Of a stretch of DNA of 64,000 bases, positions 1-11,279 are shown piece after piece. Source of the DNA: Symbiodinium natans (lineage: Eukaryota; Sar; Dinophyceae; Suessiales; Symbiodiniaceae); NCBI GenBank assembly GCA_905221605.1, contig CAJNDS010002513.1, positions 310,001-374,000 of the forward strand, read 5' to 3'. The position numbers and the translations under genes are program-made. Within the stretch, counting starts at the first letter, position 1, and the number at the start of each line of letters is the position of its first letter. A model generated the notes under the pieces. It saw only the letters and a program-made list of their open reading frames with translations, ran no database searches and was not told where the DNA came from.

Positions 1-530
1 AATTAAACTAACTGGCAATCCTGTCAAACCCATGGCATACCTTTTTAAGATCAATGGACATCCTGTGCAACTTAGTAGGAAGCGTATTAAATTGAGCACG
101 CATCTTATCAACAGTAAACCCTAAACCTTACTAAAACTAAAAAGAATGGACATCAATGGGAATGCTGTGAATTTTAGTTGGAATCTTATTAAGTTGAGGA
201 GAAATCCTTTCAATATGAATGGAAACCATATTAAAAATATAAATGGCCACCATATTAATCAAAAATAATGAAACATGCGTGGACACAAATGGGAATCCTG
301 TGAAAACATATAGAGGACCCTATTAAAATACAAAGGAAAGAGAGGTTTTCATAGGGACAACCAAGGAAACAGTTTATTAGGGAAAAACAAGGTAACAGAG
401 CCAAACACAATACGAATTCGAGCAAATTCAGAAGAACTCCTGCGAAAAGTCGTATGAATCATGTGAAAGTATAGAGGCAAAAGAAAAGACCCCCCCTGTG
501 CCAGCAACTGGAATGCGAGCCATTGCGAGT
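1..530. repeat. AT-rich degenerate repeat tract
   Basis: This stretch is clearly more AT-rich than the rest of the window. It consists of loosely repeated phrases such as AATGGACATC, GGGAATCCTGTGAA and CATATTAA at irregular spacing, as in an old, diverged satellite. No open frame of interest is present on either strand. Confidence 0.5.
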
Positions 531-620
531 ATTACAAACACAAATGGTCAAGTTTTCGAGTGGAATGTCTGCGAATACATATGACCTTGAGCGACGTCAC
601 GAGATCTACTTCTGAGACTT

Positions 621-823
621 TATTAAACGTGAGCCCGATTGAAAAACGATTGAAACGATTGAAATTCAATCGGGGGCCGGATTGAAGATTGAAGATTGGA
701 GATTCCCGGAAAACCTTGTGCTGTGAATCTTCAATCTTCAATCTTCAATCTTCAAGCTTCAATCCGGCCCCCGATTGAATTTCAATCGTTTCAATCGTTT
801 TTCAATCGGGCTCACGGTTAATA
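621..823. repeat. Long near-perfect inverted repeat (hairpin/foldback)
   Basis: The left arm begins at 621 and its reverse complement ends at 823. About 70 bp of each arm match almost base for base, with one mismatch near the outer end. Both arms carry repeated GATTGAA/GAAGATT words, and the inner parts differ only in the number of these words. The loop of roughly 20-30 bp lies near 705-727. The sequence could fold into a long stem. It may be a foldback/MITE-like element or a slipped palindrome. No protein is encoded. Confidence 0.85.
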
Positions 824-843
824 TACGAACACTTACATATTAA

Positions 844-939
844 GATGGCCCCCCATTCCCAACCCTAAAAACCTAAAACACACCCAAAACAGATGGCCCC
901 CCACCCCCAACCCTAAAACCCTAAAACACACCCAAAACA
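844..939. repeat. 48-bp tandem duplication with CCCTAAA words
   Basis: Two adjacent 48-bp units (844-891 and 892-939) differ at a few positions. Each contains ACCCTAAAA, the complement of a telomere-like TTTAGGG word. Confidence 0.8.
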
Positions 940-967
940 TAAAAACACGTAGGTCTTTGGGGGGGGT

Positions 968-987
968 ACTATCTATATATATATATA

Positions 988-1030
<43 letters not shown>

Positions 1031-1033
1031 ATC
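968..1033. repeat. TA/CT dinucleotide microsatellite
   Basis: A run of TA repeats passes directly into a run of CT repeats. This produces artefactual Ser-Leu and Arg-Glu open frames, which are not genes. Confidence 0.9.
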
Positions 1034-1039
1034 TAAAGG

Positions 1040-3298
1040 TGGGCCAGCACCCAGATTCCACAACATATTTTTGGGGGGTCGTGACGTACCGATCCCACAC
1101 TCCACAATTCTACTGCTTTGTTGCAGGGAGACATTGATGGGGCTACGTCCCAGGAAGTCATAGAACCTAAAGAACCTAAGCTTTGAATGTCTGCTACAGG
1201 GCACCAGAAGTGCAGAAACGATAAAACATTGGGGCACCAGCTGATCGTATCTTACGTAGCATGAAAACCTACCGAGCTACGCATGGATGTCCACACTTGT
1301 CTCGATGCAATGGTACATGGACACTGAGACAGCAAAAAAACCCGAAAAGCGGCACAAACGGGGTTGCAAAACGCCCGGCCCCACAGCGTTCCACTCTCCA
1401 GAAAGGAAAAGACCTCGCCGGGGGAACTTCGAGTTTGATATGTGCCGTCGAGGACACCCCGAAATAACCAACTACAGCAACCAAAACAACAGCGCTACCA
1501 GTACAGGACAAATCTGCTGCCCAAATGCGTTTCTGCACCTGGGATAAGTAGGGAAGGATAGTGTTTCCCATCGGAATCTTGAGGAATGCTACACTCCAAG
1601 TACTTTTTGCATCCAGGTCTCTTGCAGCCAGTGTAAGTACTACAGGCACAAACCCAGCACTACCGAGTCCACGTCGCAAGATCAGAGCACCAAGGGAAGC
1701 GGTCAGAAAACAGCGAACGCGCATGCAACAACCACCCCAAAGCAACTCTTTTAGCAATGGCCACGCCGCGATGCCACCAGGTAAGCACATGCAACGGCGA
1801 CAGCATGCAAGCGAGCATGGTCTTTTCTGGAGCTACTTTCCTAGCTTGAGCACCTTCCAAGGCGTGCGCAAGCCGCTTTTTTGGTTTGGTACCAGCTCCC
1901 CGCCCCATTCCAAGACATGACACACAGAAGCCAACAGAGACACCAGCCAATCATCCCTAAAGCAGGGCTTTAAAGTAAGGATCGGTCCGAAAGGGGGACA
2001 CAGTCGAGACTCTGCACGACACCCGTTTCTACGTAACTATGCGATCTTCAGCAGCATCACCAGGCTTGGAGTCCAACGCCCCCGTGACTTTCAGAGCGTC
2101 CAGACATCCGGAGGCAGGCAACTGAGCGCCTCCCAAGCTTACAAGCGAGGTCAGGGGGACAAAGATTATCAGTTACTAGGCTTCTTGAAAATTGTTCAGC
2201 TTCCTTTTGTGTGCGCAGGGGCCAGCAAGCCCCGAACCACAGAGCCCCTCACACCCCTCAAGGGGAGGTGGCTGACCAATCCAGGAATCCAGCGGGGCAA
2301 AACATTGCAGAACCGTGTCAGGAAGCCTTTCGAGAACAAAACATGTGTCAATGCTGAACCGGCGACCAACAAGCCAATGACGCAAGCAAGGCCGTCAACC
2401 ATGGTATGGGTTCCGTCCAGCGCCAAAGTCTGGCTGGCATTTGGCTAGAATGTCAACGAACCCAGTTCGTCGGCACCCTACGGTCCCACCAAAAACTGCG
2501 AAGGAGCGGTAGCATGACGCAACGCTGAGGAATGGCATTGCTCAACTGCTCAGCGGCACGCTCCAACATGACAAATTCCAACACACATGGCTGAGGCACG
2601 GGCCCCCTGGACATCACACCCTTTCCCGTAAACAACCAGGACTAAGCAAGCGTCAAGCAGTGAAAGAACAAAGACAACATGTGCTGAGCACAGCTATGGG
2701 ACGGGCATGTGCCATGACGCCCCAAGTACCACACAACACATGCGTGACTCATGATTATGACTAAGAGCCACACCACCGGCATCGAGCCGAGAAGACAATG
2801 CTGCCAAGACATCGACAACTCGATTCTCCATGGCTCCCAGCACGTCATCATTTCACATGCGAAAAGCACAAGGGGAGCACAGAAGCCGTCTGCAAGCTGT
2901 TCTTACTGCACCAAGCCCCATCACGTTACAGCGACATTGTGGGCAAAGGTCAGGTTGCGAACTGGCAACAACCACCCTTCCAACCCAGATCGAATCAGAG
3001 TGCTCTACCGCCCAACTGCAAGAAAGAATGAACTCTGCCTCTGTCCTACGGCGAGAATGCAGAAAGCTATGTCGCCGCACAGTGGGGAAGCATAATGTGT
3101 CGCCACAGCCCTCTTACATGACCAAGCCATGTTTCGCATCACCTGCACAGCCTGAACCTAGACCAAGTACTGCAAGACCGATGCGAAAACCGTTATGAGG
3201 ACAGTAGTACAGCCATCTTGCCAACACTTGCCTGCGAAATTCCAAACCTTTTGCAAGCAAGCAAACCCAAAACACATCTCCAATTCTGACCAGGCTGC
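1040..3298. other. No recognised gene; region downstream of channel gene A
   Basis: This lies 3' of the last recognised exon of channel gene A. I searched the minus strand for the exons the other copies have here ([15 protein letters not shown], the two EF-hands, the ADLYAL motif and the coiled coil) and found none. A weak S6-like phrase, DIAFCILAV, can be read near 3036-3075 on the minus strand and may be a relic. Everything else is unassigned. Confidence 0.5.
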
Positions 3299-5214
3299 AT
3301 TTAAGACCGCGAAGCTGCAAAACGCGACGAAAAAGTTGAAGGCTTGCACCCAGAACTCGCCTCATGGCGTGCACAAAATCAGACGACGATCTTTCCAATC
3401 GCACTATGGATGTGAGCTCTTGTGAAGCCAAACTCTTCACAAACAATGGAACTGGGCCGCTGCTTACATCTTCATGCACGTCATTTTCCAAAAACCCCCC
3501 CAATCAACATTGTCAACACCCTGTACGCCCAAGCTAAGGTCGCAAATCCCTGCTTAAAGCATTTCTGACCCGCAGCCCCCCAAGCAAAGCTAGCAAACCA
3601 TGAAACCATCTCCAAGAAGTCTGGTGTGCGCCTGCAGGATGCAGGGCATCGGCGGCAACGTGCCAGGAAAGACCGTTCGAGATGGAGCGGAACAGGGTGG
3701 TGGAAGAGCTGTAGAGGTCGCCGAAGTGGTACTTACAGAGTCCAGTGTTTCTGCGCCCCCTCCCCCCTATCCAACAGAAAGATTGCACAAATTACGAATG
3801 AGGTGCAAGGCACTTGCATCGGGTCACTCTCCGATTGAGGCACACCAAACTCGATCATGTAATCCAACACCACGTCAGTGAAGAGTATGGCAAATATGTA
3901 GATAATTAACCCCAGCAGCAAGAACGACCAAAACAGTGACTTCAGCGTTCCTGCCAGTGATGCCACTAGCGTCCGCAAAGCCCGGAAGAGGCGCACAACG
4001 CGGACGATGCGGACAACACGAACCAGCCGCCCCAATCTTACGAACCTCATCAGGCGGAAGTTGCTGTTCCCCCTGCTCACCGGCTCCTGGTCTGACAAGC
4101 TTGTCAGGTCGATGACGAACTCCACCCACGAGGAGATCACAACAAAGAGGTCCAGCCAATTCCAATACCAGTCCTCTCTTCAGGCGCTAAGGCTTGATTA
4201 AGGGGCCTCCGATGGCGACTGGCTGTTTGGGGGTCCAAAATCGGGGATTCGACTCTGGCCCTTGCTGAAAGGCACTGCAAGGCGAACACCATGAGCCACA
4301 GGGGCCCTTCGAACCCTCAGTCATCAGGGTAGCCAAAGGGAGCCAACCCATCCCCGACCCACCTCACGCTTCTGCTGACGAGAGCACAGAGCATTCCTAG
4401 AATAAGATACGGATAGAACTTCCTGAAAAGTGTTTGGTAAATTCTGAAGACGCAAGTCCCCACCCCAGTCCTTCCCAAACACAAGAGCCCAGCATCCCCA
4501 GGCAACAATTCGCAGCGCAACCTCGAGGGTGAAGAGGAAAGCATACACCAGATGCAGGGCATAGAAGGTGTCGTTCCCAGTAAACCCTGGATGATCGACG
4601 CTCCATTCGAGGTGCACTCCCAAGTACACCGAGTTTGTGAGGATCACAAATGCCCAGAACATGGTGGCCTTCTGAGAACTCATCACCGCTTGAGTACATG
4701 CTTGGAAGCCGGCCCATGTGTACAGCCTCTCCGCTGGCCTTGGCCCTCTCCCATAGAAGGACCAGCCACCCAGTTTGTGAAAAGCCTGTGCGATGCGGCG
4801 ATCGGTCTGCCGCGCCATTAGGTAGCTGCTATCAAATCGATCTGTGCCTGCGCCGATGCTGGAGGGATCGTTCTTTTCATTGTTTTCATTGTTTTCATTG
4901 TTTTCCACATCCTCTTCCGCTTCCTGGATACTTGGGCTTGGCATATACATAGCAGACTCTTTGGGCGCCATTGGCAACGTCCATTCCCCAGAGTTGTCAA
5001 CCAGTGGCAGTTCAGGCTTGCCTGGCCTTGAATCACCTGTTGCCACGGACACCAACCCTGGTGACCAGCTTCCTGCAAGCTGCGCGTTGAATCTGGACAT
5101 CCATGTCTCCAACAGCACTGTAACCTCATCCCGATGTAACCGTAGAACTTCTTCCACAAGCTGGGGGAGAGAAGCATCTGAATCCATGGCCACAATCTGA
5201 GCAACAAGGCTCAA
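3299..5214 (-). CDS. Channel gene A: single-domain voltage-gated cation channel, 3' part not found
   Basis: Four exons join in frame for 422 codons: 4471-5214, 3814-4173, 3632-3731 and 3299-3360. The product has an N-terminal helix (LVEEVLRLHRDEVTVLLETW), a linker with an Asn/Glu microsatellite, S1 (FWAFVILTNSVYLGVHLEW), S2, S3, an S4 with ten Arg at every third residue, S5 and a pore loop ([11 protein letters not shown]). S6 is encoded as far as AFCSFAVLN. Intron 1 is flanked by a direct repeat AGGACTGG and then reads GA-AG; intron 2 is GT-AG and intron 3 GC-AG. The last exon ends at the same AAT|GC donor as in the other copies, but the continuation with the EF-hands is not in the remaining 3.3 kb. 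The gene may be truncated or extend past the window. The start could be 5214 or the Met at 5187 (MDSDASLP). It is closest to gene B. Confidence 0.88.
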
Positions 5215-6246
5215 CCTGCAAATCGATCTGCTATGCTAGTGTAACAAGCATTCCGCTGCTACAGCCATAAGTGCTCTACGGAGCACCTGCTGCACGTGAC
5301 ACGAGCACATGTTGCGAAAGCCAGTATCTTGAATTTGGCCGACGACGACCCCCATCCTGACACATGTCTAAGCCGGCGGGCCAGTGCAAAAAGATGAACA
5401 AGGACGTGCCTTTGGGTTGCAACTGCGCGAACAGGACAGCCGAAGCTACATGGAGTACACTCGCGCGAGTATCCGAAACGTTGTGCTCCAACAAGCTGCT
5501 CATGATATCTCATGATCCAGCCTCCAAGAAGCAGGTGGCTGGTCCTGAGCATGGGGATCATGCAGCGTGCGCGCAATGAGACGTTTCCACCACTGCCAGC
5601 TTTCTGCACGGTCGTTTCTTCATTTCGGGCGCGAACCTCTTCAACGCAGCACATGTGACGAGCGTGTGCTCTCCGTCGAGAAGCCAGTCTAGACAGGAAC
5701 CAGCAAGTCGCAGGTCATACATTTGAAGGCTCGAAATCAAGCAGTATCCGAATGAAGTCTAGACGGGCCATGAAACTCTGTGCCATTGTTTCCTGGCAGC
5801 CTACCTGAAGTTGAAAACACATGGTTGACCTTAGTCGTATGCGATTTGATGCCGACTGGCACTCGTTGTGGGTAGCGACGTCACTGCGGGCCACGCTTCG
5901 CAATGTCGGCTCGGTCGTGGGCCCAGCAAGTGAGGAAAAAGTGAAACTACCCCAAGCCTTTGAGGCGAAGGGGGAAAAGGTGCTGGAAAGCAAGTGTTCA
6001 GCGACTCTTCAGAGTGGGTGTCAGAACTTGAATGTGACCTGCTCAGCTGTTGCAGGCTGGTTCCCGTCAGGACCGTCTGCAACCAAGACTGTCGACATGA
6101 GCCTCAGCAGAATGGCATGCCAAAGCAGGGAGGGTCACTCAAATTGAGGCAACCGCTGCTAATCGAGAACCTGATTACTGCTACGCTACATGTACTTCAA
6201 CACTTGCGAGCCTTCCTGAGACTTCGCCTTGCCCTCTGAAGGAGTG
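5215..6246. other. Intergenic gap between channel genes B and A
   Basis: About 1 kb between the stop of B and the start of A. I see no conserved coding phrase, no clear repeat and no TATA-like element that I would defend. The promoter of A would be expected here. Confidence 0.6.
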
Positions 6247-9200
6247 CTATGAGTTCTCCTGAACTTTCCACACACACCTTCGACACTCACACAAGTAGCC
6301 GTTAAGTTCAGAAACTTGGGAAAGGCCAAAAGCCTTTAGATGCCTATAGCATCCTCCGCCAAGGTGCCTAGCCACTTGCTGAAGATGGCGACCTTGGAGA
6401 TCCGCGATCTGGCGCAGCTGCCTCGACAGCTTGGCCTCTGTGGCAGGACTAGGCCTGATTCGGGACGTGAATATGCTAGAACCAGTTCCAAACTGGGTCT
6501 TGCGCTGAATATAAAAGGGGAAGTCAGGCCCTACAATGCTTCAATAAAGCGCTTACTTTGGTTCCACTTTGGCAAGGTCATTCGCATGGAGCTCACTGCT
6601 TCCTCGGTGCAGTTTGCTGCTTCATGGCAAAGAGATCGGCAGCGCTTGCAGGACCATGTAGTTGCAAACCTCGAAGCTTCACTTAGATGTCACGACAGCA
6701 ACTTCTTGGGCTCTTGAAACGGTATCGCTTGGTCGATGTTCCCATCTTGTTTGTTTTTACACTACGTCATTGACTTTTTGTCTTGGTCTCTCCTGTTCAA
6801 AAGTGTAAGGGTAAAACAGGGTGAGGATAAGAATGGCCATACTATTCAATGGTCATAATAATCATACATGTAACAAAACGCGAATACTAGGAATAATAGG
6901 CACCATCGTACTGTCACCATCGGGCCTGAGGGGGTTCGGAGATGCCATGCCGAAAGTACTGCTGCGGCCTTTGTGCGGAGAGTCTGCAATGAAACGGTTG
7001 CAGCCCTAACCGGGCGCTAACCTGTTGGCAAGTGGCAGCGCTCTGTAAATTCGTCCACGCTGACGGTGTGATCGCCGTCCTGGTCATGGCAGCGACTCCA
7101 CCGAGGATAGGGGGGGTGGGCATTTTCAGGCATTTGAGGCATTTGAGGCATGCGAGCGCACTGCAGCCTTGTCTAAGCTAGAGAACAACGTCCAGGCATC
7201 CACCGCGCCGATCTTCAGGACTTCGAAGAACGCCTTGACAGCATGGAGGCCTGAAACCTCCTCCGCGTTTATCAGTTTACCATTCACTGGGAAAACAAGA
7301 AGCTCATGCAGCCATCTTCTGCTTGCCCCTCTCTGCAAAGCATGGCTTGCTGCCGAGTGCTGCGACTAAAGCGTCTAAGCCTTCTTTACTGCCCGCTTGA
7401 AGCCGGGCGAACAAAGCCCGATTCCAGATAAACTGTCCTGATGCCTGCCGAACACCTTACATCCCCTTCAGCAGGGATTTTTTGGCGGCACCTTGACGGC
7501 ATCTTTGTCAAAGTTGCGCTCGAACTCCGAGATTGTCACCTGGCCCAGGCCACGCTCGTCGATGGTGCGGAACAGGTTCGCCACCTGCTCTTGCATTTCC
7601 TTGCGTGTCTGCACCAGTGACTGCACTGCCAGATCGTGGTCGTTCTCTGCGGCTTTGATAGCGCTGTTGCAGAAAACGCCAGTCATTACCTCGCAGGAAG
7701 AAAATTTTGACGATGGCACCCACTCAACCACATGCGGCTGCATGGGCGGGGGCAGCCACCAGCTTGTGCAGCACCAGCGTGCTGCTGACTCAACGTTCCA
7801 CTCGCCGTGGAAGAGTTAGTGGGGATTAGTAGGTTCACAAAACCTACTGTGGCGCGAATACCCCAAAACAGGCAAAGCACAAGCCGAGGCCAACGAGAAG
7901 ACCTGCGAAAACTCAGTAAGACTGCCAGACTCTCGCACTACCTTGGCCCTAAAGTACAAGGATGACAAGCCACAATGCCCACAAGCACGACAAAAATCCA
8001 CGCTAAAGAAAAGACAAACGTTGCCCCACTCGCACCGAAGTGTCGGGGCAGGCTCAGGCAAAAAGCTAGCGAATTTTATTCCCAGAGCTTACCTGTTCCT
8101 CCCAGGAATGTCTTGGGCGGCATTCTCTGAAGCATGAAGTGGGCTTACGGAGTGCTTCTGGCGTGTTTCGACTTCAGAAGAATGATTCGATGCATCATGA
8201 CAAGACTCCAACACCTCCATTACAGGGCTCACATGGGTGCTACCAAGGCGCATTGAGCAGTGCGAGCAGGCAGAAGGCCACGTACGCGTGAAAGAACTGG
8301 ACCCAGACAAAACCTGCCGTTGTCAAAACCACTTCCCCACTTCCACATAACACAGGCAAAGTTGCAATCAAGATTATTCCAAAATTTTCCGAGTCCACGA
8401 CGCTGTCAATGCATTGTCACTACTTTCCTAGTTACTTGGACATGCCGTGACATAATTTTTGACGGAATTGTCAGCAAAAACGGTCGAAGCACGCATCCCC
8501 TTGCAAGTGCCTGCTGGACGAAAGGAATCGGCAGCCGTCGACCAGCTAATACCATTTGCGATGGCCCGGAAAAGCCTGAGTTTCGAGTGCCGAAACCGAG
8601 GGGTCTAGGTGGAGCAGGCAGCAACAAAAAAACACTTCAGCATGCGACAAGCAACGTGTTCATCGAGAGATACAGGTTGCCAAAGTAAACCTCCAAGTGT
8701 GGCAGGAGGCCAATAAATGCACTTGCAAGGAAAAGCTAGTGACACTAGTGACTGCTCTGTAGTGACAGAGAACAACAACTTAATGCAACGGTTGCAGGCA
8801 GAGTCGGGAAGTGGTGTGCTTTCGGGCACCTGCATTACGTCATCATCGGGTGGGTTGTGCTCGAAAGCATACTCCACTGCAACGTCTGTAAACAATATGC
8901 CGAAGATGTAGATCACCAGGAACAGGAGCAAAAAGGACCAGAACAGTGACTTGAGCGTCCCCATGAGAGAGGCCACCAGCGTTCGCAAGGCACGGAAAAG
9001 CCGCACAACACGGACGACGCGCACGACGCGCACGAGGCGGCCCAAACGCAGCACCCTGATAATTCGCAAGTTTGTGTTGGTCCCACGCATCTCGGCACCG
9101 TTGGAGGCCAATCTGTCCGCTGTGATTTCAGCCCATGAGGTGACCACAACAAACAAGTCCAGCCAGCTCCACTTCCAGTCCTTTCCACACAGGTACGTCA

Positions 9201-9900
9201 CGAAGCCGACCGCAATGACTCGCAAGACCACCTCTGCGGTAAACAAAATGGCGTATGCAAGATGCACCGTGTCCCAGGCTTCGTGTGGCACTGCCCCCTT
9301 GTTCTGTGAGGTCCACTGCAGGTGGAAGCCAAGGTAAACTGAATTTGTGAGGATTGCAATCGTCCAAAATGCATTGGCCCATTGTGAGTCCATCAGTTTT
9401 GCCACTCGCTCGTGGAATGAGTTCCACCAGCCGAGCGTTATTTGTGGGGGGCTGAGACCCCCTGATCCGAGGCCCATAAGCCATGCGCGCGAGATCGCAA
9501 CGTCAGTGCGCTTGGCCTCTTCATAGCTGAGGGTGCTGCCCAGTCGTTCTAGTCCTGGCGTGTCCAGATCTTCCAACGACTCACCGGGCGTTAACTTGAA
9601 ACCACCTTCAGTGTTGTTGTTCGCTTCTTTCCTTTCCGACCCTTGCATTGAGTGAGTGTCAGGGTCCGAGAAAGTCTCCTCATCAAGGCCAAATACCCTA
9701 TTCGACGTTTTGAGTGGCTTGGCCGCAAACCTCGATCGGGAGGGGGCACGGGGAGACCGGGCACCGCTTGGCAATGGGAATGTCATGGAGAGCTCTAGTT
9801 TGGAGAGCCAGTCGCTAAGCAAGGCCGTCATCTCCTGTCGGTGGAATTCTAACGCCTCTGCTACAAGTATGTTCGTGCGCTCCACTTCAGTCGGCTCCAT
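6247..9900 (-). CDS. Channel gene B: single-domain voltage-gated cation channel with EF-hands, complete
   Basis: Nine exons give 1791 nt, 596 residues: 8830-9900, 8653-8690, 8511-8575, 8252-8313, 7492-7689, 7168-7233, 7037-7079, 6611-6669 and 6247-6435. Residues 1-40 form the N-terminal helical segment. S1 is about 175-196, S2 208-235, S3 243-262, S4 277-307 (ten Arg at every third residue) and S5 318-340. The pore loop LFRAIANGISW is 371-381 and S6 about 393-418. The degenerate EF-hand 1 is 456-467 (DERGLGQVTISE), the canonical EF-hand 2 is 499-510 (DKDGDHTVSVDE), and a coiled coil starts at 535 (AKLSRQLRQIADLQ). Donors are GT, GC, GC, GC, GT, GC, GC, GC, and every acceptor is AG|G. The long first exon makes this the best-supported copy. 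It is likely a membrane cation channel modulated by voltage and Ca2+; ion selectivity is unknown. Confidence 0.92.
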
Positions 9901-11279
9901 GGCCCCAGCCCGGCGTTGGGAGGCAACTACCCACCCCTGACTCTACGTGATACTTTCTCACGGGCAGACGTTGGAGAGAAAACAGCTCTGCAATGCCTTG
10001 AGCACTTTGTGGATCCTGCTACTGCTCCTGACACTCTTCTACCGTCCAGCTTGCCTCAAGGCCTTCCAGCCCTCCCCATGCAAGGGCCACTGATGAGCAC
10101 ATACTGATCTGAATGGGTCTCGGGTCACGGCAGGCTGGACATAGGGCGCCGAATCTGGCAACGCGGCAACAAATTCGACAATCGGCCCATGGTTTCCAAG
10201 CTGGGCTCCCAAACTTTCGACATGCAGACAAGCAGGATACACATTCCATCTCGCATCCCTGGCCTCTTAGGCGAAGGTGCAAGCGAAAGGCCTTGGCGCA
10301 GGCGTCTCAAGATTTCGGGTTTCAATGCGCATTGGGATTCTTTCGGACTGCATGTGCAAACAAAGAAAGGGGCTCGGAACTGCTACCTAAGCCCGAATCT
10401 GTCTTTGTTCCTCTCGGCTCTCCTCCGAGCGACTGGAGCCGCAGCCGGCGCAGCTTAGCTGGCATTTCGGCATTGGCGACGGATACGAATACAAAGCTCA
10501 GACCCACTCATGGCAGCAGCTTCGTTTCAATGCATCACCCATCTTGGACGAAGAAACAGGCTCTGCCTAGAATAAAGAGGGCTTGATAGGTCCGTGCTCA
10601 CTGCGTTTGCAGCAGCCCGACAGGCGCTCCCAGCAACGCTCCAACGAATTCAGCGTCTACGGTCTACAAATGTGCGGCTACTGGGTGAAACCAAACTGAC
10701 GGTTCTTAAGAGTCACGTCCGCATGACGAACAGAGAGGACCCTGAATGTGCGGCTCTAGAGCCAGTTCTGCTTCACAACCTCGGAGACACATTCCGGAAA
10801 TCCTCTTCCCGAGATCTCTACGGCCATGGACCTCTATGCGCTCAAACAAGTTGTTGAAGTTGGAGACTGGTAACCAGGTTAGTCAAAAGAACAACTGAGC
10901 AGCTCCGACTTCTGTGGCCCACCCTCAAAAGCCGTGGCACCTCTTCGTTGTTTTCGTGGACGTCCTCGTCGTGCTGAACTAACATCGCCCTCGACAGTTG
11001 GTCCAACCGCTTGTGGCAACCTGTGAGACGCAACAGCTGTAAGAGATGAAAACAGTACGGAAGAGCTTCAAATGCAACTTGGGACCTTGTTGCCTCATGC
11101 GACATGAACTGCGACGAATGCACGAATGTAGCCTTAGCCTTAGCCTTAGCCTTAGCCTTAGCCTTCGCCTTCGCCTTCGCCTTAGCATTAGCCTTAGCCT
11201 TCGCCTGAGCCTGAGCCTGAGCCTTAGCCTTATCGCAGAAGCTTGCGTGTTTCGCATACACCGTACATCTCTCTCACGC
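9901..11279. other. Intergenic gap between channel genes C and B
   Basis: About 1.4 kb. The only structure seen is the hexamer array at 11130-11232. No coding phrase related to the flanking genes was found. Confidence 0.55.
11130..11232. repeat. GCCTTA hexamer array
   Basis: About 17 hexamer units of GCCTTA with variants GCCTTC, GCATTA and GCCTGA. The Ala-Lys and Ser-Leu open frames it creates are artefacts. It lies just downstream of the stop codon of channel gene C. Confidence 0.85.

Noticed and set aside
2380-2440. EF-hand-like phrase LDGTHTMVDG on the minus strand
   Set aside because: Only a handful of residues resemble the EF-hand 2 loop, key ligands are missing and no neighbouring channel exon supports it.
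4397-4717. Alternative frames through the S1-S2 exon of gene A
   Set aside because: Shadows of the channel exon; only the frame listed gives S1/S2 residues shared with the paralogues.
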